This document shows positions 34,701 through 45,998 of a stretch of DNA of 64,000 nt, in pieces. The notes beneath the pieces were generated by a model. That model did no database searches and had not been told where the DNA came from. It saw nothing but the letters and a program-made list of their open reading frames with translations. The position numbers and the translations under genes are program-made. Within the stretch, counting starts at the first letter, position 1; the number at the start of each line of letters is the position of its first letter. This DNA is from Nipponacmea schrenckii (taxonomy: Eukaryota; Mollusca; Gastropoda; Lottiidae): NCBI GenBank assembly GCA_030562195.1, contig CM060201.1, forward strand, positions 36,624,067 through 36,688,066, given 5' to 3'.

Positions 34701-37700
34701 GTATCTATTGGACACGGTGTGTTATATAAGTATCTATTGGACGCGGTGTGTTATATAAGTAGCTATTGGACGCGGTGTGTTATATAAGTATCTATTGGAC
34801 ACGGTGTGTTGTATAAGTAGCTATTGGACGCGGGGTGTTATATAAGAATCTATTGGGCACGGTGTGTTATATAAGTAGCTATTGGACGCGGTGTGTTATA
34901 TAAGTATCTATTGGACACGGTGTGTTATATAAGTATCTATTGGACGCGGTGTGTTATATAAGTAGCTATTGGACGCGGGGTGTTATATAAGTATCTATTG
35001 GACGCGGTGTGTTATATAAGTAGCTATTGGACGCGGGGTGTTATATAAGTAGCTATTGGACGCGGTGTGTTATATAAGTATCTATTGGACGCGGTGTGTT
35101 ATATAAGTATCTATTGGACGCAGTGTGTTATATAAGTATCTATTGGCCGCGGTGTGTTGTATAAGTATCTATTGGACGCAGTGTGTTATATAAGTAGCTA
35201 TTGGACGCGGTGTGTTATATAAGTATCTATTGGACGCGGTGTGTTATATAAGTAGCTATTGGACGCGGTGTGTTATATAAGTATCTATTGGACGCAGTGT
35301 GTTATATAAGTAGCTATTGGACGCAGTGTGTTATATAAGTAGCTATTGGACGCAGTGTGTTATATAAGTAGCTATTGGACGCGGTGTGTTATATAAGTAG
35401 CGTTTGTGTTATATCTTGATATATGAATATGAGAATCGACTTAATACAATATACTTACATACACCGGGACAGACTCCGTCACTGTGGATGGTACAGGAAC
35501 AATCGCTCAGATTAAAATTGGTTCCAGCTGGACAATGCATATCGTACGAAACACTTGGGGACACGACCCACTTGAATTTACATGGGTTTAACTTGTCCAT
35601 TTGCCATTATAAGTCTTTCTTTGTCACACGAGACTGAAATATCAATAGAAATATTTAAATCTGCTTGATTACCTGTCTTAATTATTAGTTATTCTATTTG
35701 GTTAGACCTTCGCTGGGGACCAAACTTAAAAGTGTGCAACATTATTTGACCTAATAATAAGAATGATGTGTTTCAGTTATGACAACCAACCGAAAGGGTA
35801 AGTTATATAAAGGAAAAGGAACATTTTTCAGAAAACGAGTTAAAAATTGTTAAAAAGAGCTCAATTGTAGTTAAGTTCTTCTACTAGATACTGGATACTT
35901 TCCTCTGAATTATATATCATTAGCTGCTTTCTATCTTCAGGATTTGGGGTTATGTTTGATAGAAGAATGTACGATGTTTTATCATGCTACCAATAGGTAT
36001 ATAACATGATCATTTCTAGGAGAAAGAGGCAGAATCTTCGTCTTATACCTTGACTCAAATAGTCACATGTCTGGTATCACAGAAAGAATGATTTGATTGG
36101 ATAGACAGATTGTATCAATTAACTTAATGCTGTAGTACACTCCAATGAAAATGCTGTGTTTAATTATACCGGATATCTGGTTATGTCAAACCAGAGAAGT
36201 GGCTATTGAGGCAAATGTATATGACGAAGTTAATGATGACCCTAGCTACGTCTTTACTCACAGGCTCTGCCGAGGTCAGGATCTGAACAATGAAATTTAC
36301 AGGATGCGTCTGTAACACATCGATTCTGTGTAGCATCGAAGCCAGTATTATCGGGACAGCATTGACTTTTTACTTGACCATCAGTACAGTTGAAGTAAGC
36401 TCCACACGATACTGAAGCGAAGACATAGGTTCCGGAGTCGCACTGGCCCTTGTAATTATCGGAGGAGATCAAACCAACGCAGTTTTTCAAATCATCGTGC
36501 CAAAACAAACTATCTGGACATCTTAAAACATTGGCAATGAAACCATTTCCAAAATCTTCTCTTTTACATTGGACAAAGTATCGTCCGTCCACGACTCCGG
36601 CGGGATTTTTGTACGTAACGTATCCAACACCATTCTCAGCAGCACATTCGTCACAGACGGAGCTGCTTACATTGGGTCCTACAATTTTCAAATTTCTATT
36701 AGTATTATTGTGTATATGAACCATTATATACAATGAGAAATGCGAGAGTGGGTGCTTCTGTTCTTTAAACAAGTGAGGGGGTTGTACACGTTTTTGGGAT
36801 TTATTATAAGAAACAAGAGTCTATGACTGCAGAGTTGTAAAAGAAAGGGTATCGTGGACAATTTTTCCATGTCAGCCATCAAACCTGTATCACTGACAGG
36901 GGAAACCCGATAAAAGGTATCTCTCAATACGCCATATTCCCACTAGGCCTTTGTCATACATGTGATGGAATTACATATTCATAGCTTAATATTGTCCAAT
37001 CAAACTTGGCCCTAGAATCTTTCTAGGAAATCTCAACCAATCAAAGACGCTTTGTTCTCATGTCCACGCCTTCAAAACGAAGTGTAGTGAGGTTAGTGTA
37101 ATGTTAGCCAAAGCGACCATAACCTGTATCAGACCTGTAATCGGGATACGATGTTCTCAACAATGCCTGGATTGAATCCTTGACCTTCAGGTTAAGGAGG
37201 AAGCGTCTAATTCGCTGTGTCACTGTGACTCTGCCAGGAGTGAAAGAAAGAGGAGCTGTACTTCTTTGATTAACTTACCTGGGATGATTACACCCCCACA
37301 GCCTAGATTTGCAAGTCTGTCGAATTCGTTGAGTAAGAGACTAGCTTGTGCATTGAGGTTATTAACAGCACCGATATCCACACGACTACCGGAAGTAGAA
37401 ATCTGTTCCAGTTCGTTTTGGTTGTATTGGGCACCTCCAATAAGCTTCTGGACACCAATAGAGTACACTGTAGCAGCACGCTTCAGTTGGTTGGCCTGGA
37501 AGACTGGAATCACGCCGTTTCGGGATGGATTAGCAGTGACAACAATGGCGGTTTTTTTTGCAGTTGGTCGTCCGGCTATATTGAATAAATTGGTAGCTGC
37601 TGCCAGACCGTTACCAATAAGAAGCCCAGAACCAAGGAAATTAGCATTACTTGCTAATTCCGAAATAACGAGGTTGCGATTGTCGTTGACGTTTATAAGT

Positions 37701-38203
37701 CTGGTACGCGAGTCCTGGTCATTGACAAACACAGCCCCAACTCGGATATTCAGACTGTTGACTTGAGGTCGACCAACAAATTGTTCTAATGATCGGATAA
37801 AGCTGGTATAAAGGAGGCCGTTGGTAGTCTCTGATGAGTCGACTATAAAGATGATATCTTGCGGGCAGTTGTCTGAAATACAGAAAGTAAACCAAGACTC
37901 AAAAACAAGAAACAAAAACATAAAAAGTACGCTATAATAAACGTAGATACGTTTTTGGGTTAAAGGACGTCGATGGGTTGTTTTTCGATCACTCCACACA
38001 AGCCACGACTGGTGAGCTTGTAAATTGGCATTCCACTTTTCAGAACTGTTATTGGCAACCAAAATTCAGTCAATATGATGCAGAAAATAAGGATTGTAAT
38101 TTAATAAAATATATGTCGATCACCACTTACCTGGTAAAGCAGCGTTGTTGTACTTGGCAATAAATGCCACGATGGCAAGACACAGGCTGATAACAAGTCT
38201 CAT
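31650..38203 (-). CDS. Pif/BMSP-like shell-matrix protein (gene 1)
   Basis: Coding exons: 38203-38131, 37872-37279, 36678-36262, 35633-35459, 33737-33370, 32296-32152 and 31759-31650. Domains in order: signal peptide, one VWA, two peritrophin-type chitin-binding modules, a third Cys-rich module, and a laminin-G domain that ends the protein. Allowing for one surplus base in the 35459-35633 exon, the frame closes at 1,881 nt (626 residues). Family knowledge: Pif97 and BMSP combine VWA and chitin-binding domains and organise chitin and calcium carbonate in mollusc shell. No acidic Pif80-like tail follows the LamG domain. A non-coding first exon and TATA box lie at 39475-39543. As written, the frame is broken, so this is a sequence error, a null allele or a decaying gene. 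Confidence 0.85.
32152..32296 (-). CDS. LamG middle exon (gene 1)
   Basis: TTCGTAG acceptor and GTAAGT donor, phase 0 in, phase 1 out. Reads GVNQWKEVVFHFDGSVLRG, a standard LamG strand, ending SSGAGV. Confidence 0.88.
32530..32840. repeat. dispersed repeat with ~55-bp tandem expansion (four copies)
   Basis: The unit contains CCAGATGACTGGAACACTAA and TTAAGTTAAGTTTTCAAGAA. A single non-tandem relative lies at 12180-12312. It sits in the LamG intron. Confidence 0.85.
33370..33737 (-). CDS. LamG N-terminal exon (gene 1)
   Basis: TTCATACAG acceptor and GTACGT donor, phase 1 in, phase 0 out. Begins VDPCEPDVNVNFNSN and continues LATFNGQNRQRIQF, LPLAIKIKYRD and GLYILVGNGQVTLGL. Confidence 0.88.
34268..35402. 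repeat. 29-bp satellite array, about 39 copies
   Basis: The unit is GCTATTGGACGCGGTGTGTT plus ATATAAGTA. Copies vary at linked sites: GCTATTGGACGCGG versus TCTATTGGACACGG. It lies in the intron between the third Cys-rich exon and the LamG exon, ending about 55 bp from the donor at 35458. Confidence 0.95.
35459..35633 (-). CDS. third Cys-rich/chitin-binding-like exon, frame broken (gene 1)
   Basis: GATATTTCAG acceptor and GTAAGT donor. The phase-1 entry reads SCDKERLIMANGQVKPM then TAA. The next frame reads PCKFKWVVSPSVSYDMHC, FNLSDCSC and GVCPGV, and leaves in phase 1. The exon is 175 nt, one more than the multiple of three its phases require. The surplus falls before GQV-PCKF, plausibly in the AAA of GTTAAACCC (about 35586-35590). 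Confidence 0.75.
35640..36255. other. intron of gene 1, nothing recognised
   Basis: Contains CGTCTTATACCTTGACTCAA near 36030-36056, shared with 42138-42160 and, in part, 62968-62985. Otherwise unique. Confidence 0.5.
36262..36678 (-). CDS. two chitin-binding modules exon (gene 1)
   Basis: AATTGTAG acceptor and GTGAGT donor, phase 1 to 1. The first module has VCDECAAENG, GRYFVQC, VLRCPDSLFWHDDLKNC. The second has QCDSGTYVF, CGAYFNCTDGQVKSQCCP and FDATQNRCV. The Cys spacing and the CPxxxxFxxxxxxC pattern fit peritrophin-A (ChBD2) domains, which bind chitin. Confidence 0.85.
37279..37872 (-). CDS. VWA exon, B type (gene 1)
   Basis: TATTTCAG acceptor and GTAAGT donor, phase 1 to 1. Reads CPQDIIFIVDSSETTNG, RVGAVFVND, GSGLLIGNGLAAATNLF and IVVTANPSRNG. 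The MIDAS Thr and Asp are gone (TDG is TAN). It aligns with the B-type domains of gene 2, sharing YSIGV, YNxxEL and the RNGVIP/RGGAIP segment. Confidence 0.9.
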
Positions 38204-38213
38204 ATTTAACGTT
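38131..38213 (-). CDS. signal-peptide exon (gene 1)
   Basis: ATG at 38203: MRLVISLCLAIVAFIAKYNN then AALP. A hydrophobic core follows an Arg, with likely cleavage near NAA. Acceptor TTTTCAG is 10 nt upstream of the ATG; donor GTAAGT, phase 1. Confidence 0.88.
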
Positions 38214-38504
38214 CTGAAAATAACAAGATTAAAGGCTTTAGAACAATTTGAATCAATTTCCATACAAACAGGAAATATCCGTCGATCAGAGACGGGTCGA
38301 TCGGGAATATTATAGTTGATGCCTTCAAAGGTAAGAACTATCAAGTGTTTCGAGAAGAATAAGTATACTCCGTTACTACTAGGTCTTGCTTTACATAATG
38401 ACTTCAATGAATTTTGTAAGGAGTAAAAATCCCTTACACAAGACAATGGAAAAGGCACAACTCTTAATCAATATAAATCTGTTGAAATGAATTGTAAAAT
38501 TTAA

Positions 38505-38580
38505 ACCGAACTGAAACGTCCTGTGCCTTTTTCCTTTTTTTTTCTTTTTTTCTTTTTTTTTTTTTTTTTTTTTTTGATGA
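38505..38580. repeat. poly-T/pyrimidine tract
   Basis: T-rich run with scattered C at 38526-38575, in the first intron of gene 1. Confidence 0.85.
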
Positions 38581-38640
38581 AAACAGTAAAAGAGTTTATT
38601 AAATAATTTTTTGTAGTTGTGATATAACTGAACATTAACA

Positions 38641-38885
38641 CGTTGAAGCCGTGGTGGCTCAGAACAGGCGCTTGTTCCTTCAGCGTGTAGTCGTTCGAAT
38701 GGGTTAATAAACCGAGGTCCCGTGTGCTACAGTCTATGCACGTTAAAGATCCCTTGACAGTCGCAAAAGAGGTAGACTGTTGCCACTGTCCTGGAAAAAT
38801 GTACCTCATTGAACACTGCTTTGTATTGCTCTTCATCATAAGCCCATAAGGTGCAGAAGAGTGGAACTAAAAGTTCATTTCATTT
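38641..38885 (+). mobile_element. full-length tRNA-derived SINE-like element, copy S4
   Basis: The head looks tRNA-like: an A-box-like TGGCTCAGAACAGG at 38654-38667 and a B-box-like GTTCGAATGGG about 40 bp on. The body holds TGCACGTTAAAGATCCCTTG and TAAGCCCATAAGGTGCAGAA; the tail ends ATTTC-rich. This is the only copy here with a recognisable head. In the first intron of gene 1, antisense. Confidence 0.7.
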
Positions 38886-39139
38886 ATAAAGTCAACGTAC
38901 GAAAAACAATATATTAACCGTAAGTCGGAAACCCGAATCTAAAAGAGCAAAATATTGTGAATGTATAAGGCTGCGACTATTTTAGGTATTACTGCACATT
39001 GCTAATTCAGTTTAGTGAAAATATCATCTTATCTGCAGACAGTCATCTTGAGATCTAATACACCAGATTTTCATCCCCTTATCTCGGCAATATTATTATT
39101 ATTGACAAGACGGTCTAAATTTACATAACAAAATACTGT

Positions 39140-39302
39140 GAAATCTGTAGCCGAATATTTCCGATTGTGTGGAATCGAAAAAGAGTAGGCTGATACCGCT
39201 GTCTTGGTAACTTTCCCTCAATGCACACTGCATGACGTTGCGGTAGCCTAGCAATATGCAGAAATATAGGAAATAAAACACCATTTCATTTCATTTTTTA
39301 AC
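39140..39302 (+). mobile_element. SINE-like repeat, copy S5 (3' part)
   Basis: Body and tail match S4 (GAGTAGGCTGATACCGCTGT, then ACACCATTTCATTTCATTTT). A further tail piece lies at 39350-39378. Confidence 0.7.
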
Positions 39303-39474
39303 TCAACGTCGGAAAAAGCTTGTCGAAACAATATTGCCAAGTAATGTGGGTGCAAAAGAATAGGACGTAAAACTCCTTCATTAGATTTACCGCTATATTT
39401 TGTACCCATATACTGTTCTATATAGCCTACATACAGCTGGGACTGTATGCGGAGTAAAATATAAGTTAGCTTAC

Positions 39475-39512
39475 CTTGTAATATCTATTCGAGACAGGTT
39501 TCTCTAAGTCTG
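39475..39512 (-). other. non-coding first exon of gene 1
   Basis: Donor GTAAGC follows GATATTACAAG on the minus strand at 39475. The upstream limit is set by the TATA box about 30 nt before. No ATG in frame with the signal peptide. Confidence 0.6.
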
Positions 39513-39536
39513 AAGTCTAGTATTGTCTACTGCTAG

Positions 39537-39543
39537 TTTTATA
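39537..39543 (-). promoter_or_regulatory. TATA box of gene 1
   Basis: TATAAAA in the context GGGTATAAAACTAGC on the minus strand. It predicts a start site near 39507-39513, just before the first exon. Confidence 0.6.
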
Positions 39544-41505
39544 CCCAAAAAGTATCAGTTATAAAAAGGGTAGTCGTTCCTCACTTTCACTGGTTGATTA
39601 CATTCAATAATAGAAGGTGTGTTGGTTTTTCTCTTTCTTTACACTTTTATAAAATAAATACTTCTTATTTTGTTCAATAAATACAAAGTAAACACTCGTG
39701 CTTATGTATGCCCCCGTGTATTATCAATTTTGTCCATGATTAAATTGCGTGGGTAAATTAAGAAACATTGTGAATGGCGACCTTCCTAATTTTGATTGTC
39801 CGTCTATTCTGTATCAAAGAAACGACAACATCTGCATTATTTGTTTGTATTTAAGATAAATGTTCAATTTACTAATAACCTCAACCTGAATCTAACAAGT
39901 CATTAATTATCTCCCCTGTCGCTCCATGCTTTCAGTGAAAAAATAAATATCTATATTTTAAGTTCACCTGGATCCTTTCTACCATCTGGTGCTTGTCTTG
40001 GCATTGATCTTTTCTCGATTATCTGTACGCATTTACAGCTGGGTGGACTTGAATTGGGTGAAAATGATTTATTCAAGGTTATTGGACTTTCACATTCTGG
40101 ACAGAAACGCCATTGTAAAGACCTGCATCTCTTAGCCTTTATACCGATCCCGAAACTTTAGAATATGCTACAGGATCTCTGTTTGGTTTAGGCACTTTTA
40201 AAGTATGTTCTATTGGCTAGATTTACCTAATGATTTTGTTGAAGTGTTAACCTCTCAGTATGCCGGGTCACAAACTATGATATGTGTATATATGTAAATG
40301 GTTTCAACAAGTTAAAAGTCTAGTGCTGATGTACAGAGTATCTCATAAAATACGACCTATTTTCTTTCTACCTCATTTTTGACACAGTTAACATATTCCC
40401 AAAATTTATTCACCAAGTTGTCCCATAATGAAGACCATTTTATCTCTGGTAAATCTGTAGAAATTGAAAATATTTTAGGTAGTCTTTTTTCAATAATTGA
40501 TAATGTGCTCCATCCACGTTCCCCAAGACGGTCTCCCGACGTTTGAATCCTGTCCGAAGTAACATCTAATAATGGACGGCCATTGTGACCTCTGCCCTGC
40601 CGAATCCTCTCATATGTTGTCTTTGTGTCTGAACCACCGACTTGTAGCAAGGTAGGCTTCAACAAGATTTATCCGCTGCTGCGTCCAATACTATTTATTC
40701 AAATCCATGGTGGTACCACAATACCTCTATTCTATATCACCTAAAAAATAATGGAGAAATATCATCATGTAGTTTTTTTTAGAAAAAAAACAAAATAGGT
40801 CGTTTTTTATATACCACAACAGTTGACCGTAAATCTTCTGAGCTTCTACTGCAATACATAACAATGGCATAAAGATCGTTCAAAACATGCTCTTGGTCAT
40901 CCAGTTACCATTCCTTGGTGTGGTTTACAATCATATATAATCGTAAAACTTTTCACTGGCCATCTATAAAGGGAAGCAAGGCTCATGAAGGCCAAAACTG
41001 AATAGTACAATTAACCAGATAATTATCGGCAGGTTTGGACAACATTATCCATGTTTTTAAACAGATTACACAATTTAGTCATTTCAAAAATTGAAAATTA
41101 AATCAGTAGGTTTTAGTATCATAAATACTACATTTAAAAGGCCCGTCGTTTCACATAGAGGATATTAAGTTAAAACTGGTTCGATTTCATTATCAGATTT
41201 ACATAATCTTGTAAGGTTAATATTAAATTATTTAACCTGAAACGTTAAGTAGATTTGCCGCCATAGGTTTTCAATTATTGGATTCGGACTTTTTCTGCCC
41301 ACTTATTAGTGTTTTTGATACTTCTTGGGGCCAGAATTCGACTGAACATGTTTTATAGACAGAATAAATCGATCATGAGTAGTGAACTAAAAGCAGAAAC
41401 ATGTTAGACTGTATTTACTACTATTTATAGTCTTCCTTCCGGAACCTTATTTGACTTCAAATATAATAAAAGGGAAGAAACAAGCATTTTATAAGATGAT
41501 ATATC
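39544..41505. other. intergenic, with a reversed copy of element D
   Basis: 39965-40090 matches element D in reverse (GGATCCTTTCTACCATCTGG, TCGATTATCTGTACG). A 102-codon minus-strand frame at 40357-40665 has a plausible amino-acid mix but no recognised motif, signal peptide or splice partner; I do not call it a gene. Confidence 0.45.
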
Positions 41506-41695
41506 TATCTATCTATCAACCGGTGCTTTGCCAAACCCTTTTGGCATTGATGTTTCCCGGATAATCAGCACCAAATTACAGCTGGGTTGATTGGAATAAT
41601 GAGGAAAGATGACTTATTCAGAACCCATTTACAGCTAAGCCGACAGGAATAATGAGGAAAGATGACTTATTCAAGGTTACGATATTTTCACGCGC
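41506..41695. mobile_element. dispersed element D, reversed copy
   Basis: Contains ATTGATGTTTCCCGGATAAT and a short internal duplication of GAATAATGAGGAAAGATGAC (at about 41600 and 41648). Confidence 0.6.
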
Positions 41696-41833
41696 ATAGT
41701 AAGGTATGATCCCCTGACTACAATTTGTTCCAGATATCCAAGCAAATGGCGTCATTCCAACACCCTAACCTACTGCCTTACACCCTGTTCTTAGTAGTAG
41801 TTGTGTTCGGTTGTCGATACACAAGTTCAGAAA

Positions 41834-42030
41834 TGAAGTGAATGGAGTTTTATGCTCTACTCTTCTCCTGTGCTTAATAGACTAGCGAAGAAGGGAAACG
41901 TCATGCAGTGTGCAATTAAGGGAATTTCGCCAGGAAAGCGGCATTAGCAGACTTTTTTTGTGATTTCCAACTGTCGAGCGATCTTTTACGTGCCCAGCCT
42001 GGGTTTATTTTACCATCCGACCATCCGAAG
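41834..42030 (-). mobile_element. SINE-like repeat, copy S7
   Basis: AATGGAGTTTTATGCTCTAC, GAAACGTCATGCAGTGTGCA, GCGGCATTAGCAGACT and CGATCTTTTACGTGCCCAGC match the family in reverse orientation. Confidence 0.75.
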
Positions 42031-42431
42031 ACCAACTGACCTGACTTAGAAGGAGAAGCTAAAGACGGGATGAGCCAACATACACCAGTCTGACAAGTAG
42101 AAGACTATCTTCACATTGTTAAGCTATTATGAACATCGTCTTATACCTTGACTCAAATAGCCACCTTTATTGTATCATTGGTATCATTGAATGCAGTCAG
42201 TTGTCTGGGTTGTAAGTTAGCTAAAACAGCCAATCAGATGCCTCGACAGAAAGACTGTATGTACATTATAGCTTGTTGTTTCGGGCTTTGTGTGTGGTAC
42301 AGATCTCTGGTTGAATGTATTCGCTGGCATAAAATCCAACCAGGAAGCTGCATTGACAAACTTCCGTGATTTTGGATACAAGTAGACGAATGTTGTAAGA
42401 GCTTGACATTGTAAAGATGAAAGAAGACCCC

Positions 42432-42744
42432 ATTAAAAGAATACTGCGTCCTGGAATAAAACTTGGCCAATAACAGCTCTTTTCATCGGTAGATATACCT
42501 GCTGCCATAAATAATGCAACAGAATCTTTATATAATACGATAAAACTTAGTTATTATCCATAGAAATGCAATTAATTATTACTTAATAAATTGATTAAGC
42601 GTTTTTCAATTATAACTTTTTCGGATTTTCGGATTTTAAGATTACTTTATGACACCAGGTAAGTTCACTGATGAATATATACTCATATTGACCTTTCTTG
42701 ATAACTCAAATTTTCATTTTTCAAGACGCAGTATCACTTTAAAG
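42432..42744. mobile_element. foldback MITE, copy E3
   Basis: Left end AGAATACTGCGTCCTGG, right end AAGACGCAGTATCACTTTAA: terminal inverted repeats around ATACTGCGTC. Inner parts match E1. Confidence 0.78.
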
Positions 42745-42994
42745 CAAAAACCATGTGTAAAATGAGTGGTTTAATTTCCGGGGAGTGTTCCTTTATATAC
42801 TTAACCATTAAGTACCAATTTTAGGTTTTAATAAAAACACAAATATCTTAACCGCCCTAGAATCGACTGGTTACTACGATGATAAACAGTTCATTGTAAC
42901 AAAAATGTTCCTTAAATATAAAGTGTTTAATTTAATACGTCACACGTGGCAAGTAATAATGTTTCTGAAAAACGATTATATAAGTGGGCATCTT

Positions 42995-43345
42995 TACAAT
43001 GTCAAGTTATTACAAAGTTCATCTTAAACATCTTTACATTGTCAAGCTATTACAAAGTTCATCTTAAACATCTTTACAATGTCAAGCTATTACAAACTTC
43101 ATCTTATACATCTTTACAATGTCAAGCTATTACAAACTTCATCTTATACATCTTCACAATGTCAAGCTATTACAAACTTCATCTTATACATCTTTACAAT
43201 GTCAAACTATTACAAACTTCATCTTATACATCTTCACAATGTCAAGCTATTACATTAATTCTTCATGTCGTATTACATGCTATACTCTACAATGTCAAAC
43301 TATTACAAACGTCATCTTATACATCGTCACAATGAAACTATTCAG
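42995..43345. repeat. 40-bp satellite, about nine copies (array F1)
   Basis: The unit is GTCAAGCTATTACAAACTTC plus ATCTTATACATCTTTACAAT. It is the same unit as 54062-55425 on the opposite strand. A lone copy lies at 42398-42425 and a degenerate one near 42105-42160. Confidence 0.95.
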
Positions 43346-44070
43346 AATTTTTTCATCTCAAGCATTCTTCATCAATGTAAAATACGAACTCATCCTTCAT
43401 ATGACAGCAAAGATAAGGTCTTCAATCAAATTGCAATGTTTAATTGGGTAATTGACCAATTCAAAATATTGGCCTTTGTGAGAGAGTAGTAGGATGTAAA
43501 CAATTTGTTATGTGTATCGGGGACAATGAAATGATTGACTTGTATCATTCTAGTTTTCAATCAGACGTCTGTTGTCCCTTCAATTCCACTGTAACTAAGT
43601 GTTTTATGAAGTCAGTATATCCCCTTAACTTGACCTGACATCTCGAATATTATGTATGGTCGCGTTCTGGCTTGTAATCTGTTTTAAATCTCTTTATAAT
43701 TTCACTACGTATATCATTAACTTATTCAGGGTTTCTCGGATGGATCTTATTGTTTATTTGTTGTTTCGTTATTGATGCTCAGTTGTTAATGTCATAATGT
43801 AGTTTGCCCTACTTGATAACAATAAGAGAATACTTATTGAAACGTGTTAACTCGATATTATATTCAGATGAACCCGAGCATTCATAAACTTTTATTATAA
43901 ACAGTTACGTTTATAGAAACTTGATCAAGGCAGTAAATGGCAACATGCTGGATCCTACAGATGTCACTGCGACTAGGTAAGATACCAGATATTGCCTGAA
44001 AGTCCAACGAGATATTATTGTTTATATGGTATCATATTTTGATAATATCAGTTGTGCACATTTAAGGAAG
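43346..44070. other. non-coding, with a piece of dispersed repeat C
   Basis: 43508-43615 carries TTTTCAATCAGACGTCTGTT and CAATTCCACTGTAACTAAGT, shared with 53495-53550, 58822-58875 and 58945-59020. Otherwise unique. Confidence 0.55.
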
Positions 44071-44210
44071 CTCGACAGTTGAAAATCGCAAAAAGAGTAA
44101 GTTTATGTCGTTACCCTGGCAAAATTTCCCTCGTCACACACTACATGGCGTTGTCCGTCTTTAACCCATAAGATGTAGAAGAGTAGGACGTAAAACTAAA
44201 TTTATTTAGA
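44071..44210 (+). mobile_element. SINE-like repeat, copy S8
   Basis: TCGCAAAAAGAGTAAGTTTA, ATGGCGTTGTCCGTCTT and AGAAGAGTAGGACGTAAAAC match the family body and tail. Confidence 0.7.
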
Positions 44211-44784
44211 TTATGTCAGTTGACTTTCATTCACTAATTCTCTTCAGTCTATAATTGTATAAAGAAAAATCAATGTCCAAAAAGTAAGTTTAGGCGCACT
44301 GGTAATTACTGAATGGACAACTTAGAGTACAGTTGACACCAATATTCTTTACTGAAGACTTGAAGCTATGGAGTGTTCAAAATTTAAGTTCAGGTGCATG
44401 AGGAGATTTTATTGCAAACCACGTATTTTGCCCATGGTTTCATTATACTATAATATATACTTGATATCGTATAGTTGACTAAATAAATACGCCCTTTCAA
44501 AACAGTTCTTTTTTCGCTTTTTCTCCAAAATTGAACAATGATTATGTGATATTGTGAAGTAGAATAATGTATTTTACAATCCGTACAGCACAAGATATAT
44601 ATGTATACCTGCGGTTGACAATACAACCGACATCTACAAAGAAACCACAATACCTCTTGCAAACACAAAGTAACAATACATTCTGAAAGAAATTGTAAAC
44701 AGATTTTGTTGGGTTTTTAGTATATAACTGCTTTTAATAACGTCGGTTTACAGTAACAATGTTAATATTATACTGTGGTTTTAA

Positions 44785-45445
44785 TACTGATATTGAAAGA
44801 GAGAAAGTCATTGCGTTTGTAATTCGGGATAGTGATGATAATGCCCATGTTGGGGGTGTTTGTCACTGGATACCTTCTCATTTCCCTAACCCTGGAGCCT
44901 CAGCCATAAAAAAAGGTTGGCATTTTGAACGAATTATGCAACTTTCGTGCATGTCAGATAAATCTAAAGACTGCATACTTATTATTCCAGACCCCAATTA
45001 ACGCTCGAAAATGGCGAATTATGTCCCTTTAAATCGGCGTCTTAACAACTTGATTGAGTCTAGAAACTTTGCGTAACGTCGAACTACACGAAGACATTTA
45101 TCTTAAACAATTTTTCATAATCTTCATAATCACAGAACTAATAACCTTATCAAGTTTCATTCAAATCAAACTTAACGAAATGAATAGAGTTTTACGCCTT
45201 ACTCTTCTGCACCTGGGTTAATAAAGATGGACTCTTGGTAATAGAAATGAAATGAAATTAATGCAATGTGTAGAAATTTTGATAGAACAGCGGCATTAGC
45301 CTACTCTTTTTTCGATCTCCACCTGTTTCATAAGATGTCTCAATTTGAAAAAAACAAAAACTCGACTCTGTCTTCAAATGCCGACGAGAATCGAATACAA
45401 GCAACTTTTGTAGTTTTTCATTCTGTGGTAATTAAATCAAATTAG
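44785..45445 (+). mobile_element. ~650-bp element L, copy 1
   Basis: Runs from ATACTGATATTGAAAGAGAG to GGTAATTAAATCAAATTA. A close copy in reverse lies at 51715-52372. It includes a SINE-like segment (45178-45325). An 80-codon frame (44759-45001) overlaps its left end but is shifted by an indel in copy 2, so coding is unlikely. Confidence 0.8.
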
Positions 45446-45774
45446 TCAGGCAGTTTAGGGTTAATTTATTGGGCACCTCAATTTGTTTGAATCAACAAAA
45501 ACATGCAATTTTATGTAGCACAAAGTTAATAGGTATATAACAATCCAGTTGGTAAATATACACAACAATCTGCTATGTTTTCTCTCAGAATAAATTACTG
45601 AGATCTATTCAGAATGTCATGTATATTTGTAATGAATAGAATAGGCGAGGTAGCTGCGCCCTGACTTATACTAATTCTTCTGCATCCGTCATTCACAGTT
45701 TATATTGTTACATGCGACACTCCTCATTAACTTTTTAACATTATGTTTGTCGGAGCATATTGACACACCCGATG

Positions 45775-45998
45775 TCTCTATCTCAGGTGGTATAAGATGC
45801 AGAAAAGTAGGACGTAAAACTCAATTCTTTCATTTCATTTTTATTTAAGGTGGTGTTCACGTGGTTCAGACCACAAATGACAAGTTTGACTGTATAGTTC
45901 ACTCTTTGAATGATATAAACTTTACAGTTCCTGCCCGTCTTCATTAGCCCATAAGGTACAGAAGAGAGGGACATAAAACTCCATTTATTTCATTTCAT
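45775..45998 (+). mobile_element. two SINE-like tails in tandem (S10, S11)
   Basis: Tail motifs AGGACGTAAAACTCAATTCT (near 45810) and CATTAGCCCATAAGGTACAG (near 45942), each ending in CATTTCATTT. Confidence 0.65.

Noticed and set aside
40357..40665. 102-codon minus-strand frame
   Set aside because: No motif, signal peptide or splice partner. It could be an exon of an unseen gene, but I cannot support it.
44759..45001. 80-codon frame in element L
   Set aside because: The second copy of the element shifts frame by an indel after the shared start, so protein coding is not conserved.
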